The notes: generated by a model not told the origin, from the letters alone. Counted from the stretch's first letter, positions 17,145-28,707 are shown. The stretch: 64,000 nucleotides of DNA from DASZHJ01 sp963735465 (GCA_963735465.1 CAVTLA010000001.1:2232001-2296000); one strand, 5' to 3'. Numbers and translations: made by a program.

Positions 17145-18161
17145 ATGCGCGTTCGTGAGGATTTCCGCTCGCTCACCGGCCCGGAGAAGGCATCGATCCT
17201 GATGCTGGCGCTCGGCGAGGAGCACACCGCGCGCCTGTTCTCGCTGATGGACGACGAGGAGATCAAGGAGATCTCCCAGACCATGGCCAATCTGGGCACC
17301 GTCAGCTCGGAGCTGGTCGAGCGCCTGTTCATGGAATTCGCCGAGCACATCTCGGCGACCGGCTCCCTGGTCGGCAGCTACGAGAGCACCGAGCGCCTCC
17401 TCGCCAAGGTGCTGGGCAGCGACCGCGTCAATAGCATCATGGAGGAGATCCGCGGTCCCGCCGGCCGCACCATGTGGGACAAGCTCGGCAACGTGAACGA
17501 GGTGGTGCTGGCGAACTACCTCAAGAACGAATACCCGCAGACCGTCGCCGTGGTGCTGTCGAAGGTCAAGACCGATCATGCCGGCCGCGTGCTGACGCAG
17601 CTCCCCGAGAGCTTCGCCATGGAAGTGATCATGCGCATGCTGCGCATGGAGGCGGTGCAGAAGGAGGTGCTCGACGACGTCGAGCGCACGCTGCGCAACG
17701 AGTTCTTCTCCAGCCTGGCGCGCACCAACCGCCGCGACAGCCACGAGCTCATCGCCGAGATCTTCAACAGCCTCGACCGCAACACCGAGAGCCGGTTCAT
17801 CACCGCGCTGGAGGAGCGCAATCGCGATTCCGCCGAGCGCATCAAGGCGCTCATGTTCACCTTCGAGGATCTGGGCAAGCTCGACGGCGGCGCCATCCAG
17901 GGACTGCTGCGCAATTCCGACAAGGAAAAGATCCCGCTCGCCCTCAAGGGCGCGTCGGAGACGCTGCGCGACCTGTTCTTCGCCAACATGTCCGAGCGCG
18001 CCGGCAAGATCCTCAAGGAGGACATGGCCTCCATGGGACCGGTCCGCCTCAAGGACGTCGAGGAGTCGCAGAGCTATCTCGTGGCGCTCGCCAAGGACCT
18101 GGCGGCGCGGGGCGAGATCGTCATCTCCGACGGCAGCGCCGAAGACCAGCTGGTGTACTGA
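17145..18161 (+). CDS. fliG: Flagellar motor switch protein FliG
   Basis: The 338-residue protein shows LTGPEKASILMLALGEEHTA at the N-terminus (FliF-binding), AVVLSKVKTDHAGRVLTQLP in the middle domain and, at the C-terminus, FTFEDLGKLDGGAIQGLLR with the charged torque helix KIPLALKGASETLRDLFF. FliG transmits stator force and rotation sense. It begins 36 bp after fliF and ends 5 bp before fliH. Confidence 0.97.
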   Translation: MRVREDFRSLTGPEKASILMLALGEEHTARLFSLMDDEEIKEISQTMANLGTVSSELVERLFMEFAEHISATGSLVGSYESTERLLAKVLGSDRVNSIMEEIRGPAGRTMWDKLGNVNEVVLANYLKNEYPQTVAVVLSKVKTDHAGRVLTQLPESFAMEVIMRMLRMEAVQKEVLDDVERTLRNEFFSSLARTNRRDSHELIAEIFNSLDRNTESRFITALEERNRDSAERIKALMFTFEDLGKLDGGAIQGLLRNSDKEKIPLALKGASETLRDLFFANMSERAGKILKEDMASMGPVRLKDVEESQSYLVALAKDLAARGEIVISDGSAEDQLVY

Positions 18162-18166
18162 TCCGC

Positions 18167-18835
18167 ATGAGCACCCCGCGCAAATACATGTTCGACGCGT
18201 CCTTCGACCAGCCGCAGGCGTCGGTCGCGGTGCTCGTCAACAAGCCGCCGCCGGAGCCGACCTTCACCGGCGCCGAGCTGGAGGCCGCGCGCGCCGCCGC
18301 TCTCGCGGAAGCTCGCGCCGCCGCCCTCGCCGAGGCCAGTGCCGCGGTCGAGAAGGAGATTGTCGCCGCCACCGAGAGCCTGGCGGCCGGCATTCCGGCT
18401 TTGCTGGCGCGGGACAACGAGATCCGCGACGACGTCGAGCGGCGCGCCATCGAGCTGCTGCGCGGCATCGTCGCCAAGTCCTTCCCGGTGCTGGCGCAAC
18501 GGATCTCGATCGACGAGATCGAGACGCTGGTGACGGACTGCCTGCGCGAGGCGTTCGAGGAGCCGCGCGTCGTGCTGCGCGTGCCGCAGCGCCTGTTCGA
18601 CCCGATCCGGGACCGGCTGGGCGCGCTCGCGCAGCAGACCGGATTCGCCGGAAAATTCGTATTGCTCGCCGACGACGCGCTCGGCCCCGCCGACTGCCGC
18701 CTGGAATGGGCGGACGGCGGGGCCGAGCGCGTCACCGGCCGGCTGGCGCGCGAGATCGACGCCGTTCTCGAGCGCGCGCTATCGACCCCACCGCCGGCAC
18801 CGGAGCCGCTTAACCAGGAGACCACCCATGAGTGA
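18167..18835 (+). CDS. fliH: FliH/FlbE-like export ATPase regulator
   Basis: The protein has 222 residues from ATG 18167. It has an Ala/Glu-rich coiled coil (about 40-85, with AAALAEARAAALAEASAAVE) and a C-terminal domain with FPVLAQRISIDEIETLVTDC and CRLEWADGGAERVTG, the FliH/SctL layout. FliH binds and restrains the FliI ATPase and docks it to the C ring. In Caulobacter the gene at this position is called flbE. The end overlaps fliN by 8 bp. Confidence 0.85.
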   Translation: MSTPRKYMFDASFDQPQASVAVLVNKPPPEPTFTGAELEAARAAALAEARAAALAEASAAVEKEIVAATESLAAGIPALLARDNEIRDDVERRAIELLRGIVAKSFPVLAQRISIDEIETLVTDCLREAFEEPRVVLRVPQRLFDPIRDRLGALAQQTGFAGKFVLLADDALGPADCRLEWADGGAERVTGRLAREIDAVLERALSTPPPAPEPLNQETTHE

Positions 18836-19151
18836 GCCGAACAATCTGCAGCTCGCCGAGCTCGACGCCGAGCCGGCAGCCGCCGCCGAGAACCGGCCGC
18901 AGAACGCCCGCGAGCTCGAGGCGGTCTACGACATTCCCGTGCAGATCTCCGCCGTGCTGGGGCGCGCCACCATGCAGGTGAGCCAGCTCCTGAAGCTCGG
19001 CCGCGGCGCCGTCGTCGAGCTCGACCGCAAGGTCGGCGAGGCGATCGACATCTACGTCAACAACCGGCTGGTGGCCCGCGGCGAAGTCGTCGTCGTCGAC
19101 GAGCGGCTGGGCGTGACCATGACCGAGATCGTCAAGGCCGATCGCTCGTAG
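18828..19151 (+). CDS. fliN: Flagellar switch protein FliN
   Basis: The 107-residue protein has the SpoA/C-ring fold (PF01052): YDIPVQISAVLGRATMQVSQLLKLGRGAVVELD and VNNRLVARGEVVVVDERLGVTMTEIV. The first 35 residues are acidic and probably flexible. FliN forms the C-ring base and FliH docking site. It overlaps fliH and is followed 20 bp later by flbD. No fliM is in the window. Confidence 0.96.
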   Translation: MSEPNNLQLAELDAEPAAAAENRPQNARELEAVYDIPVQISAVLGRATMQVSQLLKLGRGAVVELDRKVGEAIDIYVNNRLVARGEVVVVDERLGVTMTEIVKADRS

Positions 19152-19171
19152 CCGACACAAAGGATCGATCC

Positions 19172-20520
<1,349 letters not shown>

Positions 20521-20553
20521 AGCCGGCACCGGATCCCACGGTTTAGCCCCCTC

Positions 20554-22682
20554 ATGACCGACGTCGCCGCCCCCACACCGGCCCCGGCCGGCGCCGAGCG
20601 CCTCAGCGCCGGCATGGTGTTCGACCGCATCTCGACCGCGCTCCGCCGCGGCGAGATCGCGCTGGCGCTGGGCATCGTCGCCATCCTGGTGGTGCTGATC
20701 CTGCCGATGCCGACCTGGCTCCTCGACGGGAGCCTGGCGCTATCGATCACCTTCTCGGTCCTGATCCTGATGGTGGCGCTCTTCATCAAGCGCCCGCTGG
20801 AGTTCTCGTCCTTCCCGACCGTGCTGCTGATCTCCACCATGATGCGGCTCGCGCTCAACCTCGCCTCCACCCGGCTGATCCTGAGCCACGGCCACGAGGG
20901 CACCGCCGCCGCCGGTCACGTCATCCAGGCCTTCGGCGGCTTCGTGATGAGCGGCAACTTCGTGATCGGCGTGATCGTCTTCACCATCCTCGTGGTGGTG
21001 AACTTCGTCGTCATCACCAAGGGCTCCGGCCGCATCGCCGAGGTCGCCGCCGGTTCAGCTTGGACGCGATGCCCGGCAAGCAGATGGCGATCGACGCCGA
21101 CCTTTCCGCCGGCCTGATCGACGAGAAGGTGGCGCGCGTGCGGCGCACGCGAGCTCGAGGACGAGAGCAACTTCTTCGGCGCCATGGACGGCGCCTCGAA
21201 GTTCGTGCGCGGCGACGCGGTCGCCGGCCTCATCATCACCTTCATCAACGTCATCGCCGGCATCATCATCGGCGTGGCGCAGAAGGGACTGACTTTCTCG
21301 GCGGCGACGCAGACCTATACCGTGCTGACCGTCGGCGACGGCCTGGTGACCCAGATCCCGGCGCTGGTCGTCTCGATCGCCGCCGGCATGCTGGTCTCCA
21401 AGGCCGGCATCTCCGGCTCGATGGACAAGGCGCTCTTCGGCCAGCTCAGCGCCTATCCCGGCGGCGCTCGGCCTCGCCTCGTTCCTCACCCTCGTCGCTC
21501 GCCATCCTGCCCGGCATTCCCATGGTGCCGTTCCTGGCGCTCTCGGTGCTGACCGGCGGCGCCGCCTGGAAGCTCACGCGCCGGCGCGACAAGGAGACCA
21601 AGGACGAGGCCGACAAGGTGACCGCCGCCGCCGCGCCGCCGACGGAGGAGCCGATCCAGACCGTCGCTGCAGATCGACCAGATCCGCCTCGAGCTCGGCT
21701 ACGGCCTCCTCGCGCCTCATCAACAACGACCACGGCCCCAAGCTCACCGATCAGGTGCGCTCGCTCCGGCGCCAGATCGCCAACGAGATGGGCTTCGTGA
21801 TGCCCTCGGTGCGCATCCAGGACAACCTGCAGCTCGCGGCCAACACCTACGTGATCCGCATCAAGGAGATCGAGATCGGCCGCGGCGACCTCCGGCCCAA
21901 CATGCTGCTGGTGATGGACCCCCGCGGCGAGGCGATCACGCTCCAGGGCGAGGCCACCATCGAGCCGACCTTCGGCCTGCCGGCGCTGTGGACCGCGGAG
22001 GGCAATCGCGAGGAGGCGACCTTCCGCGGCTATACCGTGGTCGAGCCGCAGACCGTCGTCACCACCCACCTGACCGAGGTGGTGAAGGATGCGATGGCGG
22101 AGCTGCTGTCCTACGCCGAGACGCAGAAGCTCTTGGACGATCTCGACAAGCGCCATCAGAAGCTGATCGCCGACATGGTGCCGAGCCAGATTTCCGTCGG
22201 CGGCATCCAGCGCGTGCTGCAGAACCTGCTGGGCGAGCGCATCTCGATCCGCGACCTCCCCACCATCCTCGAGGGCATCTCCGAGGCCTGCGGCTACAGC
22301 CGCAACGTCAGCGTGATCACCGAGCACGTGCGCGCGCGCCTCGCGCGCCAGATCAGCGACTCCCATACCGGCGAGGGCGGCTTCATTCCGCTGGTCACGA
22401 TGTCGGCCCAGTGGGAGCAGGCCTTCGCCGAGGCGATCATCGGCCAGGGCGATGACAAGCACCTGGCGATGCCGCCGACGCGCGCTGCAGGAATTCATCG
22501 GCAGCGTGCGCCAGATCTTCGAGCGCCACGCCATGGCCGGCGAGACGCCGGTGCTGCTCACCAGCCCGGCGATCCGGCCCTATGTGCGCTCGATCGTCGA
22601 GCGCTTCCGGCCGATGACCGTGGTTATGTCCCAGAACGAGATCCACCCCAAGGCGCGCATCCGCACGCTGGGGCAGATCTGA
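20554..22682 (+). CDS. flhA: Flagellar export protein FlhA (seven frame breaks)
   Basis: Read with one missing base (near 21050) and six extra bases (near 21147, 21460, 21497, 21666, 21712, 22484), the gene gives 707 residues, the normal FlhA length. Seen: the transmembrane N-terminus (GIVAILVVLILPMPTWLLDG, FPTVLLISTMMRLALNLAST), the cytoplasmic loop signature LDAMPGKQMAIDADL, and the soluble domain (RLELGYGLL, VIRIKEIEIGRGDL, VLQNLLGERISIRDL, PMTVVMSQNEI). FlhA is the major export-gate protein of the flagellar type III system. So many breaks in one otherwise intact gene indicate consensus errors. Confidence 0.9.
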
Positions 22683-22696
22683 GGAGCGGGTAGCAC

Positions 22697-23662
22697 ATGC
22701 GCCTGCGCAACTTCACCGCGCCCACGATGCAGGAGGCCATGGCGCGCGTGCGCCAGGAATTGGGCGCCGAGGCCATCATCGTGTCGACCGACGACACGGT
22801 GGCGGGCGACGTGCGCGTCACCGCCGCGATCGACGAGGCGGAGCCACGTCTGGGCGACGCGCCATCGGGTCCCGACATCACCGATCGGCTGAGCGAGGCA
22901 TTGGCGGCGAACGGCGTTCCCGGCACGCTGGCCGAGAAGATCCTGATGGCCTCGCTCTCCCTCGACGCCGGCGACGAGCTGGCGGCGCTCGCCGGCGCCC
23001 TCGCCACGGTGTTCTCCTTCGCCCCGATCCCGGACCGCGGGCGGACGCGGCCGATCATGTTCATCGGCCCGCCCGGCGCCGGCAAGACGATGACGATCGC
23101 CAAGCTCGCCGCGCGCGCCGTGATGGCGAAGCGGTCGATACGATTGATCACCGCGGACACCGTGCGCGCCGGCGCCATCGAGCAGCTGGCGGCGGTGGCA
23201 CGCATCCTCGGCGTGCATCTCCACGCGATCGAGAACGTCAAGCGTCTGGCGGAAGCGGCCGCCAGCTCCACCGAGGAGCTGACCTTGATCGACAGCCCCG
23301 GCATCAACCCCTACAACGCCGTCGACCGCCGCGACCTGATGGCGCTGGTGGCCGCCGCCGGCGCCGAGCCGCTGATGGTCGCCGCCGCCGGCGGCGACGC
23401 CGCCGATGCCGTCGAGATCGCGCGCATCTTCCGCGATCTCGGCTGCACGCGCATGGCGGTGACCCGCCTCGACCTCACTCACCGCCTGGGCAGCGTGCTC
23501 GCCGCGGCGGCCGCGGCCAAACTCGCCTTCAGCGAAGCGGGCATCGCGCCCGAGATCGCCGACGGCCTCAGCCCCTTCAACCCCATGGTACTGGCGCGCC
23601 GCCTGCTTGCTCAGGCGGAGCTTGCCGAGCACCCACCGCTCAAGAAGCGAGGCGCGTCATGA
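22697..23662 (+). CDS. flhF: Flagellar SRP-like GTPase FlhF
   Basis: The 321-residue protein begins MRLRNFTAPTMQEAMARVRQELG, the FlhF N-terminal signature. It carries an SRP-type GTPase: P-loop GPPGAGKTMTIAKLA (about 120-134), TADTVRAGAIEQL, LIDSPGINPY and TRLDLTHRLGS. FlhF places the flagellum at its cell site and helps start MS-ring assembly. It follows flhA by 14 bp and overlaps flhG by 4 bp. The basic linker found in some FlhF proteins is short here. Confidence 0.93.
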   Translation: MRLRNFTAPTMQEAMARVRQELGAEAIIVSTDDTVAGDVRVTAAIDEAEPRLGDAPSGPDITDRLSEALAANGVPGTLAEKILMASLSLDAGDELAALAGALATVFSFAPIPDRGRTRPIMFIGPPGAGKTMTIAKLAARAVMAKRSIRLITADTVRAGAIEQLAAVARILGVHLHAIENVKRLAEAAASSTEELTLIDSPGINPYNAVDRRDLMALVAAAGAEPLMVAAAGGDAADAVEIARIFRDLGCTRMAVTRLDLTHRLGSVLAAAAAAKLAFSEAGIAPEIADGLSPFNPMVLARRLLAQAELAEHPPLKKRGAS

Positions 23663-24447
23663 AAAGCTCCCCGGTCGTGCACGCCTTTCCGGCCGCGCAA
23701 CCCGCGAAACGCAACATCCTCGCCGTGGCGTCCGGCAAGGGCGGCGTCGGCAAGACGTGGTTCTCGATCACCCTCGCCCATTCCCTGGCGCAAGCCGGCA
23801 AGCGCGTGCTGCTGTTCGACGGCGACCTCGGCCTGGCGAACGTCGACGTCCAGCTCGGCGTGACACCGGAGCGCGATCTCGCCAGCGTCATCTCCGGCCA
23901 GATCTCCCTCGACCAGGCGGTGACCCGTCACAGCGCCGGCTTCGACATCGTCGCCGGCCGGTCCGGCTCCGGCAGCCTCGCGACGCTGCCGGCGAGCCGC
24001 CTCCTGAGCCTGCGCGCCGAGCTCGGCGAGTTCGGCCAGGGCTACGACTGGGTCGTCCTCGATCTCGGCGCCGGCATCGAGCGTACCGTGCGGCTGCTCG
24101 CCGCCCAGTCCCGCGCCTGCATCGTGGTCACGACGGACGAGCCGACGGCGATCACCGACGCCTACGCCTTCATCAAGGTGTGCACCCTCGAGCGCCTGGT
24201 GGACAACGCCCAGATCGTCATCAACATGGCGGCGAGCCACCGCGACGGCGAGCGCACCTATCAGACCCTGCTGCGTGCCTGTCGCGAGTTCCTGAAGATC
24301 GAGCCGAAGCTCGCCGGGGTGGTGCGCCGGGACGATCACATCAAGGACAGCATCCGCCGTCAGACCTCGCTGCTCACCCGCCATCCCGGATGCGACGCCG
24401 CCCTCGATGTCGAGGCGATCGCCGAGCGGCTGGTCAACTCGCTCTGA
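23659..24447 (+). CDS. flhG: MinD-like ATPase FlhG
   Basis: The 262-residue protein has the deviant Walker A ASGKGGVGKTWFS (about 24-36), GDLGLANVDVQLGV and DWVVLDLGAGI, as in FlhG (YlxH/FleN). It controls flagellar number by stimulating the FlhF GTPase and by restraining the master regulator, possibly FlbD here. The start overlaps the flhF stop (ATGA). Confidence 0.92.
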   Translation: MKSSPVVHAFPAAQPAKRNILAVASGKGGVGKTWFSITLAHSLAQAGKRVLLFDGDLGLANVDVQLGVTPERDLASVISGQISLDQAVTRHSAGFDIVAGRSGSGSLATLPASRLLSLRAELGEFGQGYDWVVLDLGAGIERTVRLLAAQSRACIVVTTDEPTAITDAYAFIKVCTLERLVDNAQIVINMAASHRDGERTYQTLLRACREFLKIEPKLAGVVRRDDHIKDSIRRQTSLLTRHPGCDAALDVEAIAERLVNSL

Positions 24448-24466
24448 CATCTCGGGGGAGGTGCTC

Positions 24467-26110
24467 GTGGTCGACAGCCTGAGCCTCGGTGCGGTGCCGC
24501 TGGTCCCGCCGGCCGCGCCGGCGGCACCGACGCCGCCGGTCATCGACTTCGCCCTGCCGCCGCCCCAGGCCGCGCTTGCCGCCAGCGGCATCATCGCCGC
24601 CACGGTCACCGCCAGCGATGTGGAAAGCGTGCTGGTGCTGAAGACCGACTTCGGCACCGTGGCGCTCAAGACTAATCTGGCGCTTCCCAGCGGCACGCCC
24701 GTGGAGCTGAAGATATTCCCGGGCCCGCCCGCCGGCGCCGCCATCCTCACCGCCAACGGCCAGCCCCTGGGATATGGCGCGCTGCGCGCCGCCGGCACTC
24801 CGGTGCCGGCGCCCCTCCCCGGCACGCCAACGGCGTCCGCACCGGCGGCTCCCTCGGCGGAGATCGCCCTCGGCCAAACCGTGCGCGCCACCGTGGTGAC
24901 CCCGGCCGGTACCGCCGATGCGCCGCCGGCGGGAAGCCAGCTCACGCTCCGCCTCAGCGTACCGCCGCAGGCTGCCGCACCGGCCGTCCCCGCGACCAGC
25001 ACCGCTGCCGCCACGCCGACCGGCGCGCCGCCCGGCCCGCTCGTCAGCGCCGCGCCGGCCATCCCCGCCGTCAACCCATCGACCACGCCGGTCGCGACAG
25101 CCGGCCCCGCCGCCAGCCCCCCGGCGACCGGCACCGTCTCACCGCCGCCGACCGCGCCGGCCATCGCCAGCGCGTCCGCCGCGGCGACCGTTCCGCAACC
25201 GGCGCGCTTCGTCCCCGTGCCGGTGGCACCGGCGACATCGGGCAGCACGCCGGCGCCTGTCCCGGCCACGCCGGTCATTCTCGGCACCATCGGCCAGACC
25301 AGCGGCGCCGTCACTCTCCTGGAAACGCCGGCAGGCCTGCTGTCCCTCGAGCAGCATCTCGATCTGGCACCGGGCACGCTGGTCAATCTGCAGCGGCTGG
25401 ACCTGCCGGCCAGCGCCGCGCCGCCGTCGCCGAGCGCGCAGGCTCTGGCGTCGCCGGCCCTCGGCAGCGGCTGGCCCGCCCTCGACGAGACCTTGCAGAC
25501 CCTCGACCGCGTGGCGCCGAACCTGGCATCCCAGCTGCGCGCGGACCTCACGCCCAGCACCGCGCCGCGGCTGGCGGCGACGCTGCTGTTTTTCGTGGGC
25601 GTGCTGAAAGGCGCCGCCGACTGGCCGCCGGACAGCGTGAACACGGCGTTGACGACCGCGGGGCGCGGCGACCTGCGCACCCGCCTGCAGAAGGACGTGA
25701 GCGAGATGCGCCGCGTGAGCGCCGACGGCACCAAGAGCGACTGGCGGGTGCTGACGCTGCCGGTGCTGGACGAGAACGCGGTGCAGCCGGTCCGCCTCTA
25801 CGTCCGCCGCGACGCGGAGGAGCAGACCTCCCAGCAGCGCGACGAGCGCGGCTCCCGCTTCGTTCTCGATCTCGACATGAGCCGGCTCGGCGCCCTGCAG
25901 CTCGACGGTCTCGTGCGCAAGGGCCGCTTCGACCTGGTGCTGCGCAGCCACGAGCCCATGGCCGCCGACATCAAGACCGACATGGCCTCGATCTTCCGCA
26001 ACTCTCTCGCCGCCAGCGGCTTCACCGGCGACATCGCCTTCGTGACCACCGCGCGCTTCCCGGTGGCTCCTCTCGAGGAGCTCCGGCCGCATCTCGGAAT
26101 CAAGATCTGA
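24467..26110 (+). CDS. Second FliK-like / flagellar hook-length-type protein
   Basis: The protein has 547 residues from GTG 24467, with GGGGGAGG just upstream. The first 90 residues are hydrophobic beta-like sequence, then a Pro/Ala/Thr-rich linker (about 95-290), then a globular C-terminus (WPALDETLQTLDRVAPNLA, DWRVLTLPVLDENAVQPVRLY, RFVLDLDMSRLGALQLDGLV, SLAASGFTGDIAFVTTARFP). This layout and the final domain recall Flg_hook/FliK proteins, but identity is weak by eye. It is the last gene of the fliF-flhG run. Its role is unproven. Confidence 0.7.
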   Translation: MVDSLSLGAVPLVPPAAPAAPTPPVIDFALPPPQAALAASGIIAATVTASDVESVLVLKTDFGTVALKTNLALPSGTPVELKIFPGPPAGAAILTANGQPLGYGALRAAGTPVPAPLPGTPTASAPAAPSAEIALGQTVRATVVTPAGTADAPPAGSQLTLRLSVPPQAAAPAVPATSTAAATPTGAPPGPLVSAAPAIPAVNPSTTPVATAGPAASPPATGTVSPPPTAPAIASASAAATVPQPARFVPVPVAPATSGSTPAPVPATPVILGTIGQTSGAVTLLETPAGLLSLEQHLDLAPGTLVNLQRLDLPASAAPPSPSAQALASPALGSGWPALDETLQTLDRVAPNLASQLRADLTPSTAPRLAATLLFFVGVLKGAADWPPDSVNTALTTAGRGDLRTRLQKDVSEMRRVSADGTKSDWRVLTLPVLDENAVQPVRLYVRRDAEEQTSQQRDERGSRFVLDLDMSRLGALQLDGLVRKGRFDLVLRSHEPMAADIKTDMASIFRNSLAASGFTGDIAFVTTARFPVAPLEELRPHLGIKI

Positions 26111-26137
26111 CCCACGCCACCCGGCGGCGGCGATCGG

Positions 26138-26683
26138 TCAGCTCGCGCGGGCGGCCGCCTCAAGACTGTGGAACGTCATGACGCTGAGCAGCCGCTCAAC
26201 CGCGTCGGTCTCGCGGGTCAGCGGCAGCAGCAAATGGCGATAGAATAGGTACGGCTTCCCGGCCCAGCCCATCGTCCGTTCGGCGACGCAGGCCAGACCG
26301 CGCTCGCGCACCGCACCGAACTCGCGGCGGGCATCGTCGATGAGCCGGCAGGGAATCTGGCTCAGCGTCGCGCCCTTCAAGGGCCTGCCCAGCGTGTCGT
26401 CGACTTTGGTACCGGACAGCCGGCACGCATAATCGTCATTGGCATCGACCTCCCAGATCAGCAGGTACGGGAGGGCCGGCCGTATGGCGCCGGGATCGAT
26501 GTCCCGTTGGCGCGTCGCCCGGCGGCCGTCGCGCCGCGCCCGCCAGTGGCCGAGGACCTGGCGATGAACCGGCGTCAGGCTGACGGGAAGCCCTTCCTCC
26601 ACGTCCCCGACGTCGCAGCAATGGCTCGACAACGTGCGATCGACAGGCGGCGGCGCATCCCTCACCGTGGCGGCTACGAACAT
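26138..26683 (-). CDS. PAS-fold (PAS_5-like) protein
   Basis: The 181-residue protein has no signal peptide or output domain. Seen: QVLGHWRARRDGRRATRQRDIDP, LPYLLIWEVDANDDYACRLSGT, and MTFHSLEAA near the end, the pattern of the alphaproteobacterial PAS_5 family (PF07310). The function is unknown, and the ligand cannot be read from sequence. It converges with the FliK-like gene and is separated from fliJ by about 200 bp in which I see no gene. Confidence 0.75.
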   Translation of the reverse strand: MFVAATVRDAPPPVDRTLSSHCCDVGDVEEGLPVSLTPVHRQVLGHWRARRDGRRATRQRDIDPGAIRPALPYLLIWEVDANDDYACRLSGTKVDDTLGRPLKGATLSQIPCRLIDDARREFGAVRERGLACVAERTMGWAGKPYLFYRHLLLPLTRETDAVERLLSVMTFHSLEAAARAS

Positions 26684-26881
26684 GGCGACCTCCCCAATCC
26701 GGCGAGGAAGATTTTATTGTGCAATGCAGCAAAACGCTGTGATCGAGGTCACAATCCCGCCCCTGCCTGCCCATGCCTGCCTTGCGGGAACGGCATGGAG
26801 GGGAACCGCGTGCTGTATCGTTTGCATCGACGCGCCGCGGGCGGGACGCCGGGTCCAGGGCCGCGATGCAGGCCCCGATGC

Positions 26882-27304
26882 CTAGGCGGCCCCCGTGCGG
26901 CGGCGGAAATTCTCCAGCGCCACGGCGTCAAGGTCGATGCGCTCGCGGCGGTCGGCCTGGTGCTGGCGATGGCGCTCGCGGTTGGCGGAGGCAATCTCGT
27001 AGCGCTTCATTTCCTGGAATGCCTCGGCCAGCGCGTCCCGCGCCCGGACGATCTGCTCGCCGATCTCGATCAGCGATTTCTCGAGGGTGGCGCGGCGATC
27101 GAGGGCGCCGCGGAGATAGCCGGGAAATCCGTGGCTCGCCTCGAAGGTGGCATTGGCCGCCGCCTCCTCGAGCCGGCGCTCCTCGGCCAGCCGCAGCAGG
27201 TCCTGGCGCACGCGCTCGGCCAGCACCTCGAGCTCGGACAGCTGGCGGCGGCGCTCGTCGATCTGCCAGCGGTGAATGCGGATCAGGCTTTCCAGCGCGC
27301 TCAC
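26882..27304 (-). CDS. fliJ: Flagellar export chaperone FliJ
   Basis: The 140-residue protein is almost entirely coiled coil (LESLIRIHRWQIDERRRQLSELE, then EQIVRARDALAEAFQEMKRYE), the FliJ pattern. FliJ works as the stalk of the FliI ATPase and recycles export chaperones. It overlaps the fliI stop by 4 bp and is the downstream gene of the fliI-fliJ pair. Confidence 0.9.
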   Translation of the reverse strand: MSALESLIRIHRWQIDERRRQLSELEVLAERVRQDLLRLAEERRLEEAAANATFEASHGFPGYLRGALDRRATLEKSLIEIGEQIVRARDALAEAFQEMKRYEIASANRERHRQHQADRRERIDLDAVALENFRRRTGAA

Positions 27305-28626
27305 GCCGGGGTCTCCGCCAGGATCCGCTGCAGCTCGGCGTAGCCCTCGGCGATCTCGGCGCGCACCTCGCGGGCCTGGCTGAGGAAGTTCTCGAGGGCG
27401 GGATAGTAGCGGATCGCCTCGTCGATCTTGGCGTCGCTGCCCTTGCGATAGGCGCCGAGGCGGATGAGCTCGGCCATGTCCTCGTAGGTGGAGAGGAACT
27501 GCCGGGCGTGGGAGACGAGGCGGTTCTCCTCCTCGCTGTTGCAGCCGGGCATGGTGCGCGAGATCGAGCGCAGCACGTTGATGGCGGGATAGCGGCCGCG
27601 CTCGGCGATGGCGCGATCGAGGACGATGTGGCCGTCGAGGATGCCGCGCACGGCATCGGAGATCGGCTCGTTATGGTCGTCGCCTTCCACCAGCACGGCG
27701 AAGAGGCCGGTGATGCTGCCCTTGCCAGTGCCGGGACCGGCGCGCTCCAGGAGCCGCGGCAGCTCGGCGAAGACGGTGGGCGGATAGCCCTTGCTGGTGG
27801 GCGGCTCGCCAGCGGAAAGGCCGATCTCGCGCTGCGCCATGGCGAAGCGGGTGACGCTGTCCATCAGGCAGAGCACGTCGCGATCGCGGTCGCGGAAGTA
27901 CTCGGAGACTGCGAGGGTGAGATAGGCGGCCTGGCGCCGCATGAGGGGCGATTCATCCGAGGTCGCCACCACGACGACGCTGCGCTTCAGGCCCTCGGGC
28001 CCGAGATCGTCCTCGATGAACTCCTGCACCTCGCGGCCGCGCTCGCCGATGAGGCCGATGACGGTGCAGTCGCTGGCGGTGTAGCGCGCGAGCATGGAGA
28101 GCAGGATCGATTTGCCGACACCGGAGCCGGCGAAGATGCCCATGCGCTGGCCGCGGCAGCAGGTCAGGAAGGTGTTGAGGGCGCGCACGCCGAGATCGAC
28201 CTTGCCGTGGACGCGCTTGCGCAGATGGGCCGCCGGCGCCTGGTTGCGGAGCGGATAGGCCACCGGTCCCGTGGGCAGCGGTCCCTTGCCGTCGAGAGGC
28301 TGGCCCAGGGCGTTGACGACCCGGCCGAGCCAGGCGTCGGTGGGATAGATCATCGCCGCGGTGGGCAGCACCTCGGCCTTGGAGCCGAGACCGATGCCCT
28401 CGAGGGCGCCGAACGGCATCACCAGGGCGCGGTTGTTGCGAAAGCCCACGACCTCGCAGGGAACCCGGCGGCCGTCGCGGGCGACCACCTCGCAGCGCCC
28501 GCCGACGGCCAGGCTCTGCGGCACGCCGCCGACTTCCAGCAGCAGGCCGAGTACACCCGTCACGCGGCCATAGCGCTGGTGGCTCGGGATCTGTCGGACT
28601 TCGTCGAGAAGAATCCCCAGATCCAC
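27301..28626 (-). CDS. fliI: Flagellum-specific ATPase FliI
   Basis: The 441-residue protein is a rotary-type ATPase: P-loop GIFAGSGVGKSILLSMLARY (about 159-178), GLIGERGREVQEF, the Walker B CLMDSVTRFAMAQREIGLSAGEPP and SITGLFAVLVEGDDHNEPISDA. It energises flagellar protein export with FliH and FliJ. The promoter region is shared with the divergent ctrA gene and holds a full CtrA box at 28708-28722. Confidence 0.97.
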   Translation of the reverse strand: MDLGILLDEVRQIPSHQRYGRVTGVLGLLLEVGGVPQSLAVGGRCEVVARDGRRVPCEVVGFRNNRALVMPFGALEGIGLGSKAEVLPTAAMIYPTDAWLGRVVNALGQPLDGKGPLPTGPVAYPLRNQAPAAHLRKRVHGKVDLGVRALNTFLTCCRGQRMGIFAGSGVGKSILLSMLARYTASDCTVIGLIGERGREVQEFIEDDLGPEGLKRSVVVVATSDESPLMRRQAAYLTLAVSEYFRDRDRDVLCLMDSVTRFAMAQREIGLSAGEPPTSKGYPPTVFAELPRLLERAGPGTGKGSITGLFAVLVEGDDHNEPISDAVRGILDGHIVLDRAIAERGRYPAINVLRSISRTMPGCNSEEENRLVSHARQFLSTYEDMAELIRLGAYRKGSDAKIDEAIRYYPALENFLSQAREVRAEIAEGYAELQRILAETPA

Positions 28627-28707
28627 GCGTTACCTCGCTAAGCGTTGCCGAAAGGGCACACCCGGGACCGACGCCGCGGGAGACGCCGGAGTATGCTGCG
28701 GGCGCGT

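Noticed and set aside
26773..28641. 622-codon plus-strand frame over fliJ and fliI
   Set aside because: It mirrors two well-supported genes and shows no recognisable domain.
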